NCBI RefSeq assembly: GCF_015206815.1
Contig: NZ_JADEXZ010000023.1
Location: 1 to 64,000, forward strand
Direction of reading: 5' to 3'
Length of the DNA: 64,000 nucleotides
DNA from: Fortiea sp. LEGE XX443
GTDB taxonomy: Bacteria; Cyanobacteriota; Cyanobacteriia; Cyanobacteriales; Nostocaceae
Numbering within the stretch: position 1 is the first letter of the stretch; each line of letters starts with the position of its first letter. Shown here in pieces: positions 53,212 to 62,664 of the stretch. Under the pieces are notes generated by a model. It saw only the letters and a program-made list of their open reading frames with translations. It was not told where the DNA came from and did not search any database. Position numbers and translations under genes: made by a program.

Positions 53212-53244
53212 AGAAACCCGACTTTTTTAAGAAGTCGGGTTTCT
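53212..53244 (+). terminator. Strong terminator hairpin
   Basis: AGAAACCCGACTT pairs perfectly with AAGTCGGGTTTCT (13 bp) around a T-rich loop, between the plus-strand gene ending at 53174 and the minus-strand MazF gene ending at 53294. It may terminate both. Confidence 0.8.
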
Positions 53245-53293
53245 GAACTTCTCGATTTTTACCAATCAAATATGATTGCTATAGCTCTCATTC

Positions 53294-53668
53294 TTATTTA
53301 AGAATAGTCAAACCAAGTATTATACTTAAAGCTATGGCCAAGCTATCTAAATAATCATCATCTAAATGACCAATTACTCTGATAATTCTTGATTTATCGA
53401 CAACTCGAATTTGCTCACAAAGGATTACAGAATCTTGATTTAAACCACCTGTACCAGCAGGAATAAAAACATGAGATTGTAATATCACACGTCTAATTTT
53501 TGTGGTTAACGGTGTAATGATAGTGTGAGGACTAACAGAATTTGCCCTATTAATTTGCACTACAACCACAGGTCTAATTCCTGCCTGTTCTGTACCAACT
53601 ACTGGATTAAGATCGCAAAGAACTACATCTCCGCGTTTGATCTCTAAAGTAGGTTCTCTTTTATTCAT
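53294..53668 (-). CDS. MazF/PemK-family toxin
   Basis: 124 residues of the CcdB/MazF fold: EIKRGDVVLCDLNPVVGTEQAGIRPVVVVQ (the GD-V-L-L-P...GxEQ-G-RPV signature), NTIIPLTT-type segment (TIITPLTTKIRRV), and DSVILCEQIRVVDKSRI, with the loop residues of an endoribonuclease. Normal length. It would cut mRNA when not bound by its antitoxin. The expected antitoxin is separated: the nearest candidate, a DUF2281 gene, is 238 bp upstream on the same strand, with an inverted repeat between them. Confidence 0.88.
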   Translation of the reverse strand: MNKREPTLEIKRGDVVLCDLNPVVGTEQAGIRPVVVVQINRANSVSPHTIITPLTTKIRRVILQSHVFIPAGTGGLNQDSVILCEQIRVVDKSRIIRVIGHLDDDYLDSLAIALSIILGLTILK

Positions 53669-53670
53669 TT

Positions 53671-53752
53671 CAATCTAAAGTGGATAGTGTATTTTTTTAG
53701 GAATTGGGTATTCCTTATTAACCCTTTCGCTTTGAATACACTTATTAGATTG
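53671..53752. repeat. Inverted repeat between toxin and antitoxin genes
   Basis: CAATCTAA...AGTGTATT (53671-53693) and AATACACT..TTAGATTG (53735-53752) form an imperfect inverted repeat with arms of about 18-23 bp and a 5-base bulge. It ends 2 bp before the MazF start codon. Possible operator or small inserted element. Confidence 0.6.
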
Positions 53753-53906
53753 AGTATTATTAACCATACTACCATTTTTTGATAAGTATAGTCAACAATT
53801 ATTCATTCTCAGCAACGCTTGCACTAGAGAAATATTGAGTAGTGCAGACGGATTATCATGGTGTAACCACAAACTATATTCACATTCGATTCAAATAGGG
53901 GAATAT

Positions 53907-54137
53907 CTACCACTGAATTTCTCCTTGTGCTAAACGTTCTTCATAATCTTCCAAATTAGATAAATATTCAGAAAAATCTGATTCAGCCATATTCAGTGAT
54001 TCGCTAAACTGAAGCCACAATTCCCAATTATTACCTTTGTGCTTCATTAATAAAAAGTCTATATAATCACTTACTTCCTGCAATAAAGATTCTGGCATTT
54101 GCCGAATTTTAGCAATTGTTTTCTCTTGTATATCCAT
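53907..54137 (-). CDS. DUF2281 family protein (putative antitoxin)
   Basis: 76 residues. MDIQEKTIAKIRQMPESLLQEVSDYIDFLLMKH is the DUF2281 helix pattern with QMPE-LLQEV-DYIDFL. The rest is acidic (SDFSEYLSNLEDYEERLAQGEIQW). DUF2281 proteins are often encoded directly before PIN or MazF-type toxins, supporting an antitoxin role. Here the MazF gene is 238 bp away on the same strand, further than usual. Confidence 0.78.
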   Translation of the reverse strand: MDIQEKTIAKIRQMPESLLQEVSDYIDFLLMKHKGNNWELWLQFSESLNMAESDFSEYLSNLEDYEERLAQGEIQW

Positions 54138-54201
54138 GATGAATATGTTCAGATGTATCTCTCTTTATCTAGGATAATCTCTACTTCTTGCACTATACAG
54201 C

Positions 54202-54223
54202 AAAACCCGCACTGGCGGGTTTT
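54202..54223 (-). terminator. Terminator of asnS
   Basis: AAAACCCGC pairs perfectly with GCGGGTTTT around ACTG. It lies 32 bp downstream of the asnS stop in the minus orientation and ends in GGTTTTG. It also works as a stop on the other strand. Confidence 0.82.
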
Positions 54224-54254
54224 GTTTGTGTTCGCTAATTACATTATACTGTTG

Positions 54255-55646
54255 TTAAAATTCAGCATTTTGTGGTGTGCGTGGGAACGGGATCACATCA
54301 CGAATATTTCCCATCCCTGTCATGAATTGCACGAGCCTTTCAAACCCCAAACCAAACCCAGCATGGGGAACAGTACCGAAACGCCGCAAGTCTAAATACC
54401 ACCATAAATCTTCTGGTTTCATTCCTTGCGCTATTACTCGGCGTTCTAGAACGTCTAAACGTTCTTCTCTTTGAGAACCACCGATAATTTCCCCAATTTT
54501 TGGTGCGAGAATATCCATCGCGCGGACGGTTTTTTCATCGTCATTTAAGCGCATGTAAAAAGCTTTGATTTGCGCTGGATAATCTGTGACAATTACTGGT
54601 TTTTTAAACAATTGTTCTGCTAGATAGCGCTCGTGTTCTGATTGTAAATCTAAACCCCAATTTATAGGATATTCAAACTTGACATCGGCTTTTTCTAACA
54701 GTTTGATTGCATCTGTATAACTCAGACGTTCAAATTGATTGTTAATAATATTCTCAGCTGTGGCTAAAACGGTGTTATCAATGCGTTGATTGAAAAACTC
54801 CATATCTTCTGGACAGGTTTCTAACACATATTTAAAAATATGTTTGAGAAACGCCTCAGCTAAATCCATGTCGCCTTCTAAGTTGCAAAATGCCATTTCT
54901 GGCTCAACCATCCAAAATTCTGCTAGGTGGCGGGAGGTGTTGGAGTTCTCTGCACGGAAGGTAGGGCCGAAGGTGTAAACGTTAGAAAAGGCCATCGCCA
55001 TGACTTCGGCTTCTAACTGGCCGCTAACTGTTAAATATGTGGGTTTAGCAAAGAAGTCTTGGGTGTAATCTACGGCTTGGTTTTCTGCACGGGGAACATT
55101 CTTAAGATCCAAACTGGTGACGCTGAATAGTTCACCTGCGCCTTCGCAATCGCTGGCGGTGATAATGGGGGTGTGTACCCACAAAAAGCCACGTTCTTGG
55201 AGAAATTGATGAATTGCGGTTGAACAAGCATTTCTGACCCGGAAAACTGCACCAAAGGAATTAGTACGCGATCGCAAATGTCCGATAGTACGCAAAAATT
55301 CAAAAGAGTGGCGTTTCTTCTGCAAAGGATACGTTTCGGGATCAGCTTCCCCGTAGACTTTCACCGTCTCGGCTTTTAATTCAATCCGCTGTCCCTTCCC
55401 AACAGAAGCTACCAGTACACCGTTAACCTCAACTGACGCACCTGTATTTAGTTGTTTCAAAATCCCTTCGTATTCTGGTAAACCCTCATTGATGACAACT
55501 TGCAAATTAGCTAGTGATGAGCCATCATTCACCTCTATAAACGCAAACCCTTTCAAGTCACGTTTCGTCCTTACCCAGCCTTGAACTACAAGAGACTCAT
55601 CAGGTTGACCACTCCGCAATATTTCTGCAATCCGTCGATTTACCAT
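54255..55646 (-). CDS. asnS: Asparaginyl-tRNA synthetase
   Basis: Class II aminoacyl-tRNA synthetase of 463 residues that charges tRNA-Asn. The OB-fold anticodon domain ([25 protein letters not shown]) is at the N-terminus. Motif 1 is around [23 protein letters not shown]. Motif 2 is [21 protein letters not shown]. Motif 3 is [31 protein letters not shown]. The length and order are standard and the start codon gives the usual [11 protein letters not shown] terminator lies just downstream. Confidence 0.97.
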   Translation of the reverse strand: MVNRRIAEILRSGQPDESLVVQGWVRTKRDLKGFAFIEVNDGSSLANLQVVINEGLPEYEGILKQLNTGASVEVNGVLVASVGKGQRIELKAETVKVYGEADPETYPLQKKRHSFEFLRTIGHLRSRTNSFGAVFRVRNACSTAIHQFLQERGFLWVHTPIITASDCEGAGELFSVTSLDLKNVPRAENQAVDYTQDFFAKPTYLTVSGQLEAEVMAMAFSNVYTFGPTFRAENSNTSRHLAEFWMVEPEMAFCNLEGDMDLAEAFLKHIFKYVLETCPEDMEFFNQRIDNTVLATAENIINNQFERLSYTDAIKLLEKADVKFEYPINWGLDLQSEHERYLAEQLFKKPVIVTDYPAQIKAFYMRLNDDEKTVRAMDILAPKIGEIIGGSQREERLDVLERRVIAQGMKPEDLWWYLDLRRFGTVPHAGFGLGFERLVQFMTGMGNIRDVIPFPRTPQNAEF

Positions 55647-55648
55647 AT

Positions 55649-56017
55649 TTACCCAGCACAGGATTTTAATATCCAGCCTATGATAACGCCCATTCCACCA
55701 AAGCGGACGGCTTGCCAGAAAGGTTTTTTTAGGCTACGCCAAGAAAATAACTGACTTTCTAGGTTGGTGTCCAGCAATTCCAACTGCTTTTGAATTTGCC
55801 GTAACTCAGCTTTGATTTCTGGTGTTTGATGCTTATTTTCTTTTAATTCTTGCTGGCGTTGTTGCCATTCTGCCTTTTGCTGTTGATCTCGCTTGATTTG
55901 AGTGTAACGTTCTTTAATTAAGCAGAGCGATCGCTCTACTTCCTCTAATTCTTGCTCAAAATCTAGTTCTAGATTTTCTTCAGGCGAAGGATTATGTGAT
56001 TGTCTAGGCGGCTTCAT
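55649..56017 (-). CDS. Hypothetical coiled-coil protein with C-terminal membrane helix
   Basis: From the ATG at 56017 it has 121 residues: [32 protein letters not shown] and so on. Residues ~20-90 are charged coiled coil ([23 protein letters not shown]), and the last ~20 are hydrophobic ([17 protein letters not shown]). An earlier ATG at 56113 would overlap the divergent gene by 20 bp and encodes an unlikely start, so I chose the later one. Unrecognised family. It is upstream of asnS by 2 bp, so both may be cotranscribed. Confidence 0.65.
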   Translation of the reverse strand: MKPPRQSHNPSPEENLELDFEQELEEVERSLCLIKERYTQIKRDQQQKAEWQQRQQELKENKHQTPEIKAELRQIQKQLELLDTNLESQLFSWRSLKKPFWQAVRFGGMGVIIGWILKSCAG

Positions 56018-56092
56018 TGACGGGTAATAAATTAAGATTAATGTAGCTCTGCCAATAGTTATATAGTTACTAGTCAATAACCAAGTGTAGAC

Positions 56093-56404
56093 ATGGAATC
56101 TCTCAGCACTCAAAACTTAGAATTGGATATCCTGCCTAAAACCAGTCAACTAAATGAAGTTAGCACTCTGGAATTAGCTCAAGCCGTCATGGAAAGACTC
56201 AGTATTTCCCCTAACGATTGGCATCGCCTCAAGTCTAACCGCAATTCTCGCGCTAGTGAACAAGCTGCTGCTGCTCTGGTCTTTCTCCTCAAAAATCAGC
56301 CACAAGAAGCCCTCGCCCGCTTAGAACAAGCCACAGGTTGGTTAGACAGGTCAATTTCTGCACCTCCGTGTCCTACACACGGACACAAGGGACAAGAAAG
56401 TTAA
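56093..56404 (+). CDS. DUF6439 family protein
   Basis: 103 residues. The middle part STLELAQAVMERLSISPNDWHRLKSNRNSRASEQAAAALVFLLKNQPQEALARLEQATGWLDRSISAPPCPTHGH is the conserved core I associate with the cyanobacterial DUF6439 family. It is helical and soluble, with a Cys/His-containing end. Function unknown. It begins 76 bp from the divergent coiled-coil gene. Confidence 0.72.
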   Translation: MESLSTQNLELDILPKTSQLNEVSTLELAQAVMERLSISPNDWHRLKSNRNSRASEQAAAALVFLLKNQPQEALARLEQATGWLDRSISAPPCPTHGHKGQES

Positions 56405-56444
56405 AGGTAAAAAGAACAGAAACTTTTGCCTTTTACCTTTTGCC
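56403..56444 (+). terminator. Repeat-derived hairpin between convergent genes
   Basis: AAAGGTAAAA (56403-56412) pairs with TTTTACCTTT (56431-56440). The right arm is part of heptamers TTTTGCC, TTTTACC, TTTTGCC (56424-56444). It overlaps the end of the DUF6439 gene and precedes the convergent anti-sigma gene. Confidence 0.6.
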
Positions 56445-56454
56445 TTTTTACTTG

Positions 56455-56904
56455 CTATCGCCTCAAAGATAATCGGGGGCGATTTTCCATTTGTTTACAA
56501 AGCCTTAATTCTGTGCCTTTGCGACTCCATTCCACCTGATCAAAAATTTGATGGAGGAGGCATAAACCACGACCACTTTCTGATTCATCCGGTGGTAAAT
56601 AGTCTGTGGGATCTTCATCAGAACTTGATGCTGGCATAAAGCCTTGGCCTTGGTCGGATATGACCCACCAGTACTGATTATCTATTAGAGAAAAACGGAC
56701 TACAACTCTTTTACTAGGATCAAGATTATTGCCATGTTTTGCGGCATTTACTAAGGCTTCTTGGAGTCCTAGCCGCAGTTCTGCTTGTAATTTAGCTGGA
56801 ATTTCTGCCAGCAGTAAATCTAATATGGGACAAAGATAGAGAGTTGAGGCAAAACTAAGTGTACCCCAATAACGTCCTACCGGACGGAGCGAAATACTAA
56901 TCAC
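56455..56904 (-). CDS. Anti-sigma factor-type serine kinase (RsbW-like GHKL ATPase)
   Basis: 149 residues of GHKL fold. The N box is LRLGLQEALVNAAKHGN with the Mg2+-binding Asn, and the G1 box is ISDQGQGF. The G2 box is SGRGLCLLHQIFD. This combination and the short length define the HATPase_c_2 class, which includes RsbW and SpoIIAB; members act on anti-anti-sigma proteins or sigma factors. There is no receiver domain, and no anti-anti-sigma or sigma gene is adjacent, so the partner is unknown. Confidence 0.88.
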   Translation of the reverse strand: MISISLRPVGRYWGTLSFASTLYLCPILDLLLAEIPAKLQAELRLGLQEALVNAAKHGNNLDPSKRVVVRFSLIDNQYWWVISDQGQGFMPASSSDEDPTDYLPPDESESGRGLCLLHQIFDQVEWSRKGTELRLCKQMENRPRLSLRR

Positions 56905-57335
56905 AAGAGAAACCCCATAGCTTTCAGTTAGCTAGACATCAGTTTGCTTGTACGCGCACCCTGACAAAATTTGAGGTGGTCATGCTGCCTTCAAACTTGC
57001 GTCTTTTATACTAAGTTTTGAAAATGCTAGGGAGCATTTACTCTGTTCATGAAATCGGACTGTTGATACATAAAATGGCTCTAAAAAATCCACTAGTGTA
57101 GTCAGAAACTTAAGAAATACTAGAAGTTTTTTCAAACTATTAGGAAGACTTTTGTGTTGCCTATTTTTACTTCAGACAATCTTATTCATAATGTTGAGAG
57201 TTTATGCAACTTTAGTAGTTTTAACAAAATGATTTCTATTTTTAGGTTAATTCGATTTTAGCATTTTTACTATGCACCAGACTACAAATTTGCAATTTAA
57301 GATTTTCATGAAGAGTTAGTACTCTTACTTAAATG
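56905..57335. other. Gene-free spacer
   Basis: 431 bp AT-rich region between a minus-strand start and a minus-strand stop. No frame of significance; no repeat recognised. It includes the anti-sigma gene promoter. Confidence 0.4.
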
Positions 57336-58694
57336 TCATAACACAAGAAAGGCAGCAGTTTCCACATGAGATGTTTGTGGGAAAAAATCGGCAGGTTGCA
57401 CCCGTGTAAGTCTATACATGCCTCCTTGACACAATAATTTCAGGTCACGCGCCAGTGTGGCTACTTTACAGCTGACGTAAACAATGCGTGCAGGTTTCGA
57501 TCGCAGTAATGAATCGATGACAGAGCGATCGCATCCTTTACGTGGCGGATCTAGTATGACCACATTCGGTATTATTCCCATTTGCGGCAGTAAATCCTCT
57601 ACCGCACCGACTTGGAATGTAACGTTATTTATACTGTTGCGCTCGGCGTTCAAAATAGCTTGCTCTACTGCTTCGGCTTGTAATTCCAATCCCACCGCTT
57701 GACGAACTTGCTTGGCCAGGGGCAGAGTTAAGGTTCCAATCCCACAGTAAGCGTCAACTAGCACCTCATTCCCTTGCAGCTGAAGTTCCGATTGAATTAC
57801 CTGCAATAGCGCTTCGGCTGTTTCTGTAGAAACTTGGAAGAATGTATCTGGTCGGACTTGAAATTCTAAATCTGCAAATTTTTCTCGCAGATAGGGAACA
57901 CCTGCAATACAGCGAGTTTCTGTCCCAAAAATAGCATTGGTGCGATCGCTATTCCGATTTACACAGACTCCCACTAATTGAGGATAGCGTTGCAACCACT
58001 CCTGGGCTTGTTCCGTAATTCCCGATAACTTCCAATCTGTAGCCACCAAAGTCAACAAGATTTCGCCAGTCCGGCGGCCAATGCGTAAACCCAAATGACG
58101 AATTTGCCCTTGGTGTCGCTGTTCGTTATAAATTTTCCAGCCACGCTTTTGAATGTCTTGCTTAACTTCAGCAAGTATAAGATTTAATCGAGAATCTTGT
58201 ACAGGACATTGATTCAAGTTAACTAATTGGTGGCTACCCTTTTGGTAATATCCCGCTTGTACCTGACCTGTAGCAGAAACACTGAAAGGATAAGTGGCTT
58301 TGTTGCGATATCCCAAAGATGAAACTGCGGTGAGTACGGGATCTACTGGTGGTGCAGTAAAACCACCAATTCTTTGTAAAGCTTGAATAACTTGATTATG
58401 CTTGGCTGCTAACTGATACTCATAATCAATATGTTGCCACTGACAACCACCGCATTTATCAGCCACAATGCAACTCGGTCGAATGCGGTGAGGAGATGGA
58501 TGTAGTAGCTGCTGGAGTTTGCCGTGAGCATATTTAGGCTTGACGTGTAGCAAACGTACCTGGACGCGATCGCCAGGGACAGTATCTGGTACAAATACAA
58601 CCCGATCCTCATAGCGACCGACACCATCACCAGTATCATTCAGGTCTGCGATCGCTACTTCAATTAATTCACCCTGTCGCCAAATATTAGTCAT
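57336..58694 (-). CDS. rlmD: 23S rRNA (uracil-1939-C5)-methyltransferase RlmD-like
   Basis: 452 residues. The N-terminal TRAM domain (GELIEVAIADLNDTGDGVGRYEDRVVFVPDTVPGDRVQVRLL) binds RNA. A 4Fe-4S cluster motif is at C75, C81, C84 (CIVADKCGGC) and C163 (NQCPVQD). The SAM-binding Rossmann fold has VDAYCGIGTLTLPLA, then DPPRKGCD and VYVSCKVATLARDL, which contains the nucleophilic Cys typical of RNA m5U methyltransferases (RumA/RlmD family, also TrmA-like). RlmD or RlmCD is the usual annotation in cyanobacteria. Divergent from apcD. Confidence 0.88.
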   Translation of the reverse strand: MTNIWRQGELIEVAIADLNDTGDGVGRYEDRVVFVPDTVPGDRVQVRLLHVKPKYAHGKLQQLLHPSPHRIRPSCIVADKCGGCQWQHIDYEYQLAAKHNQVIQALQRIGGFTAPPVDPVLTAVSSLGYRNKATYPFSVSATGQVQAGYYQKGSHQLVNLNQCPVQDSRLNLILAEVKQDIQKRGWKIYNEQRHQGQIRHLGLRIGRRTGEILLTLVATDWKLSGITEQAQEWLQRYPQLVGVCVNRNSDRTNAIFGTETRCIAGVPYLREKFADLEFQVRPDTFFQVSTETAEALLQVIQSELQLQGNEVLVDAYCGIGTLTLPLAKQVRQAVGLELQAEAVEQAILNAERNSINNVTFQVGAVEDLLPQMGIIPNVVILDPPRKGCDRSVIDSLLRSKPARIVYVSCKVATLARDLKLLCQGGMYRLTRVQPADFFPQTSHVETAAFLVL

Positions 58695-58799
58695 TAGTTA
58701 TTTTCTCTCTGCTCCTCTGCTCTCTTGACTCCCCTCCTTCCCTTGTGTACCTCCAACTCGTTACACTAGCAAATAATATTTCTCGTGATTACAATAATC

Positions 58800-59285
58800 A
58801 TGACTGTAATTAGCCAAGTTATTCTCAAAGCCGACGACGAACTGCGTTATCCCAGCAGTGGTGAACTCAAGAGTATCAAAGAATATTTGCAAACCGGTCA
58901 GCAACGGACGCGAATTGTAGCGACCTTAGCTGAAAATGAAAAAAAGATAGTTCAGGAAGCAACCAAGCAACTTTGGCAGAAGCGTCCTGATTTTATCGCA
59001 CCCGGTGGCAATGCTTACGGCGAACGTCAACGCGCCCTGTGCATCCGTGATTTTGGCTGGTACTTACGCCTGATTACCTATGGCGTACTTGCTGGTGACA
59101 AAGAACCAATTGAAAAAATAGGTTTAATTGGTGTCCGGGAAATGTACAACTCTCTTGGTGTTCCTGTGCCTGGAATGGTAGAAGCCATCAATTGTCTGAA
59201 AAAAGCCTCTCTTGACCTACTAAGTGCGGAAGACACAGCAGCAGCAGCACCATACTTTGATTACATCATTCAAGCGATGTCTTAA
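58800..59285 (+). CDS. apcD: Allophycocyanin-B alpha subunit ApcD
   Basis: 161 residues with the phycobiliprotein fold. It is a linker pigment of the phycobilisome core that passes excitation energy to photosystem I or II as a terminal emitter. [26 protein letters not shown] is the ApcD N-terminus, and the chromophore Cys81 is in [29 protein letters not shown] is the C-terminus. I chose the ATG at 58800, which gives the exact family length; an earlier ATG at 58785 adds MITII and is rejected. Single gene with a long structured 3' region. Confidence 0.96.
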   Translation: MTVISQVILKADDELRYPSSGELKSIKEYLQTGQQRTRIVATLAENEKKIVQEATKQLWQKRPDFIAPGGNAYGERQRALCIRDFGWYLRLITYGVLAGDKEPIEKIGLIGVREMYNSLGVPVPGMVEAINCLKKASLDLLSAEDTAAAAPYFDYIIQAMS

Positions 59286-59385
59286 TTCAAAGTCTGTTTT
59301 GCTTCTTTTTAGATGTGCCTTCCCTCTAATAGAGTGAGTGCAGAGTGTTAGCACTCAAAGATAAAATCTCTAATTTGATCATACC

Positions 59386-59446
59386 TCCCCACATTTGGTA
59401 GTGGCTGTGGCCATCTCTGTGTCAAGCTATCAACCAAGTGTGGGGA
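59386..59446 (+). ncRNA. Conserved-looking stem-loop in the apcD 3' region
   Basis: TCCCCACATTTGGT (59386-59399) pairs with ACCAAGTGTGGGGA (59433-59446), 13 of 14 bases, around a 33-base loop that itself contains TGGC/GCCA. It lies about 100 bp past the apcD stop. It may be a terminator-like end or a structured small RNA; no promoter can be assigned. Confidence 0.45.
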
Positions 59447-59504
59447 AATTTAATTTCATAGTCAAGATTTTTACTACACCCTACACCTTATACCCAAATA
59501 AAAA

Positions 59505-59533
59505 GCCGACAGGCTTTCATCAAAACTGTCGGC
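59505..59533 (-). terminator. Minus-strand terminator without an obvious gene
   Basis: GCCGACAG / CTGTCGGC with a 13-base loop; on the minus strand it is followed by TTTTTATTTGG. No minus-strand gene ends nearby, so it may end an antisense or intergenic RNA. Confidence 0.55.
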
Positions 59534-59931
59534 AATTAGTGTGTTCCCTATTAATGACTCGGCTAGAGTTCAGTTGTATGTAATTATGCCAATTTGCCCA
59601 GTGGAGGGAGACGATCTCAATCATGTTTCTATGTGATTGTCGTCACTTGAGTGTTAGTATCGAGCGGTATCTACTTAAGTGAGTTTGATATCTAGTACAG
59701 TACGGCGTAAAGAAACAGACCATTTTAAATCAAAAAAAAGCCTATTCCATGAGCTTTTTGATTTTTGAACGCCAGTTGCTTTAAGTCGGGGAACCCGCCC
59801 AACGCACTGGCTCCTTTTGACTTCCACCTTGTGCGGTACTAGGGTGCAAATCGAAGCAGAGAAAGAATAACATAATGACAAATGACCATTGACTATACAA
59901 TGATCCTCTATACCCTTGGTGCATTACTTCC
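59534..59931. other. Intergenic region between apcD and purL
   Basis: About 400 bp without a gene. It includes a 27-bp dispersed repeat (59783-59809). Short open frames on the minus strand here are not considered real. Confidence 0.45.
59783..59809. repeat. 27-bp dispersed repeat, copy 2
   Basis: Identical to 89-115. It lies about 120 bp upstream of purL. Confidence 0.75.
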
Positions 59932-62370
59932 ATGACTGCCACCTCACAAAATCCGTTTTCTCCCCAAGAAATTGCAGCCGAAGGTCTTAAACCAGAAGAA
60001 TATGCAGAAATTGTGCAACGCTTAGGCCGTCATCCCAACAAAGCAGAACTAGGAATGTTTGGGGTGATGTGGTCAGAACATTGCTGTTACAAAAATTCCC
60101 GACCTTTACTGAAACAATTTCCCACGACAGGCGAAGCCTGCGGCGCGGTTCCCGAACGCATTCTTGTCGGCCCTGGTGAAAATGCTGGAGTTGTTGATCT
60201 AGGCGATGGATTACAACTAGCTTTTAAAATTGAATCCCATAATCACCCCTCCGCTGTCGAACCTTTCCAAGGAGCCGCCACAGGCGTAGGTGGTATCCTC
60301 AGAGATATTTTTACAATGGGTGCGCGTCCCATTGCTTTGTTGAACTCGCTGCGTTTTGGTTCTCTAGAAGATCATAAAACCCAAAGGCTATTTACTGGTG
60401 TAGTCGCTGGGATCAGCCATTACGGTAACTGTGTAGGTGTACCTACTGTCGGTGGTGAAGTTTACTTTGATTCTGCTTACGCGGGAAATCCCCTCGTTAA
60501 TGTGATGGCACTGGGATTGATGGAAACGCCAGAAATTGTCAAATCTGGGGCATCTGGTTTAGGTAATCCTGTATTGTATGTTGGTTCTACCACCGGACGC
60601 GACGGTATGGGAGGCGCAAGTTTTGCCAGTGCAGAATTAAGTAATGCGTCAATGGATGATCGTCCTGCTGTACAAGTTGGTGATCCATTTTTAGAAAAGT
60701 CTTTAATTGAAGCTTGTCTAGAAGCTTTTAAAACAGGTGCAGTTGTCGCCGCCCAAGATATGGGTGCAGCCGGGATTACCTGTTCTACCTCAGAAATGGC
60801 AGCTAAAGGCGGTGTCGGAATTGAATTAAATTTAGATAAAATTCCTGTGCGGGAAACTGGGATGGTTCCCTATGAATATTTGCTGTCAGAATCTCAAGAA
60901 CGAATGCTGTTCGTTGCCCACAAAGGGCGAGAACAAGAGTTAATCGACATTTTCCACCGTTGGGGACTTCATGCCGTCGTCGCTGGTACAGTGATTGCTG
61001 AACCCATTGTGAGGATATTGTTTCGCGGTAAAGTTGCAGCTGAAATTCCGGCTGATGCTTTAGCTGAAAATACCCCACTTTACCAACGTGAGTTATTAGC
61101 AGAACCGCCAGAATATGCCCGTAAAGCTTGGGAATGGTCACCTGATGCTTTACCTGTTTGCACCACTGCGGGGATCAAAATTCAAGGACGCAGCCACAGT
61201 TTGAGTCAGATTTTATTAACTTTACTAGATACACCAACGATCGCCTCTAAAAATTGGGTATACCGTCAGTACGATCATCAGGTACAAAATAATACTGTCA
61301 CCCTCCCTGGTGGTGCAGATGCCGCTGTAGTCCGCTTACGCCCGCTAGAAGAGCAGGGGAGCAGGAAGAGAAGTTGCCAGGAGGGTTTCCCTCCAAGCAA
61401 ACTTCGGGGAGCAGAGGAGCAGGGGAGGATTACTTATAAATCAGCAGTTGCGGCTACAGTAGATTGCAATCCTCGCTATGTTTATCTTGATCCCTATGAG
61501 GGCGCTAAAGCCGTGGTGGCAGAAGCAGCACGCAATCTTAGTTGTGTAGGTGCAGAACCGTTAGCTGTCACCGATAACCTCAATTTTGGTAGTCCTGAAA
61601 AACCAATCGGCTACTGGCAATTGGCAGAAGCTTGTCGGGGTTTAGCAGAAGGTTGTCAAGAATTAGCAACGCCAGTCACAGGCGGTAATGTTTCTCTCTA
61701 CAATGAAACCCTCGATTCCCAAGGCAACCCCCAACCAATTTATCCAACACCTGTGGTGGGAATGGTTGGTTTAATTCCTGATTTTACCAAAATTTGCGGT
61801 CAAGCTTGGCAAGCAACTGGCGATGTTATTTATTTGTTAGGGTTAACCGTACAATCCAAAGTTGAATTGGGAGCATCGGAATATTTAGCCACTATCCATA
61901 ACACTGTAGCTGGTAGACCACCACGGGTAAATTATGATTTGGAACGCCGTGTGCAGCAGGTTTGCCGCGATGGCATTCGTGCGGGTTGGGTGCGTTCAGC
62001 CCACGATTGTGCTGAAGGTGGACTGGCTGTAGCCTTGGCAGAATGTTGCATTACTGGCAACCTGGGTGCAAAAGTAAGTTTAGAAATATCATCAAACCAG
62101 TTACAACGTCTTGATGAAGTGCTGTTTGGTGAAGCTGGAGCGAGAATTATCGTTTCTGTGGGATCACAACAACAAGAAAAGTGGGAATCCTACTTACAGG
62201 AACATCTGGGCAAAGATTGGCAAAAACTAGGCAAGGTTACTAATGTCGATGCTGGTTTGACGGTTTTAACTACCGATAACCAGACCTTAATCGCAGTTAG
62301 TATTGAAGATATGAAGAGTCGCTACAACAATGCGATCGCTAAACGTCTAGCTGCAAGTACCACAGCCTGA
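59932..62370 (+). CDS. purL: Phosphoribosylformylglycinamidine synthase subunit PurL
   Basis: ATP-dependent step 4 of purine synthesis: it converts FGAR to FGAM together with PurS and PurQ. 812 residues. Landmarks are [54 protein letters not shown] (substrate and nucleotide binding), [26 protein letters not shown], and [13 protein letters not shown] with [13 protein letters not shown] in the second half. Residues ~471-498 ([20 protein letters not shown] and so on) are not part of PurL: they are encoded by an inserted repeat (see repeat) and are in frame, so the enzyme may remain active. purF follows 294 bp later on the same strand. Confidence 0.95.
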   Translation: MTATSQNPFSPQEIAAEGLKPEEYAEIVQRLGRHPNKAELGMFGVMWSEHCCYKNSRPLLKQFPTTGEACGAVPERILVGPGENAGVVDLGDGLQLAFKIESHNHPSAVEPFQGAATGVGGILRDIFTMGARPIALLNSLRFGSLEDHKTQRLFTGVVAGISHYGNCVGVPTVGGEVYFDSAYAGNPLVNVMALGLMETPEIVKSGASGLGNPVLYVGSTTGRDGMGGASFASAELSNASMDDRPAVQVGDPFLEKSLIEACLEAFKTGAVVAAQDMGAAGITCSTSEMAAKGGVGIELNLDKIPVRETGMVPYEYLLSESQERMLFVAHKGREQELIDIFHRWGLHAVVAGTVIAEPIVRILFRGKVAAEIPADALAENTPLYQRELLAEPPEYARKAWEWSPDALPVCTTAGIKIQGRSHSLSQILLTLLDTPTIASKNWVYRQYDHQVQNNTVTLPGGADAAVVRLRPLEEQGSRKRSCQEGFPPSKLRGAEEQGRITYKSAVAATVDCNPRYVYLDPYEGAKAVVAEAARNLSCVGAEPLAVTDNLNFGSPEKPIGYWQLAEACRGLAEGCQELATPVTGGNVSLYNETLDSQGNPQPIYPTPVVGMVGLIPDFTKICGQAWQATGDVIYLLGLTVQSKVELGASEYLATIHNTVAGRPPRVNYDLERRVQQVCRDGIRAGWVRSAHDCAEGGLAVALAECCITGNLGAKVSLEISSNQLQRLDEVLFGEAGARIIVSVGSQQQEKWESYLQEHLGKDWQKLGKVTNVDAGLTVLTTDNQTLIAVSIEDMKSRYNNAIAKRLAASTTA
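61349..61433. repeat. In-frame repeat element inside purL
   Basis: A hairpin core GAAGTTGCCAGGAGGG / CCCTCCAAGCAAACTTC (61370-61405) is flanked by GGAGCAG-type purine tandem repeats. Its length of about 84 bp keeps the reading frame. The same type of purine repeat occurs outside genes, for example at 18810-18840 and 26890-26930. Confidence 0.75.
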
Positions 62371-62392
62371 AAAAGCATGAAGTCTAAAATTT

Positions 62393-62420
62393 CACACTTT
62401 ATACTTTATACTTCACACTT
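62393..62420. repeat. Heptamer tandem repeat (CACACTT/TATACTT)
   Basis: Four heptamers: CACACTT, TATACTT, TATACTT, CACACTT. It is the complement-strand counterpart of the 49443-49484 repeat. Confidence 0.82.
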
Positions 62421-62565
62421 CTTAAGGTACTGTTTTAATAAGTGGTTAAAGATTTATTAAGAATAAGTAACCACCTAAAGCCATAATCCCAGTGACTTGA
62501 CAATTCGTAATTCGTAGTTACCAATTCGTAATTACATTTATGGTGGGGATTTAAGCTCCACCCAT

Positions 62566-62595
62566 AAAGGAAAGACCTGTAGGGTTGCTTCCTTT
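62566..62595 (+). terminator. Hairpin between purL and purF
   Basis: AAAGGAA (62566-62572) pairs with TTCCTTT (62589-62595), followed by TTA. A second imperfect stem (TTTATGG...CCCATAAA) precedes it. It may attenuate or end purL transcription, implying purF has its own promoter. Confidence 0.5.
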
Positions 62596-62664
62596 TACCC
62601 TAGATTAATTACGAATTACGAATTAATAATTTGCGTCGACACCCCCACCAGGAGCAAAGCCAGC

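Noticed and set aside
54099-54395. 98-codon plus-strand frame across the DUF2281 start and asnS end
   Set aside because: It runs antisense to asnS and the antitoxin gene and through a terminator hairpin; composition is not protein-like.
59341-59366. CIRCE-like element (TTAGCACTC) before the intergenic stem after apcD
   Set aside because: Only one half-site is present. The GAGTG...CACTC palindrome has a 4-base loop, not the 9-base spacer of CIRCE, and no chaperone gene follows.
59675-59881. 68-codon minus-strand frame between apcD and purL
   Set aside because: Its codons run through a dispersed 27-bp repeat that also occurs in non-coding context at 89-115.
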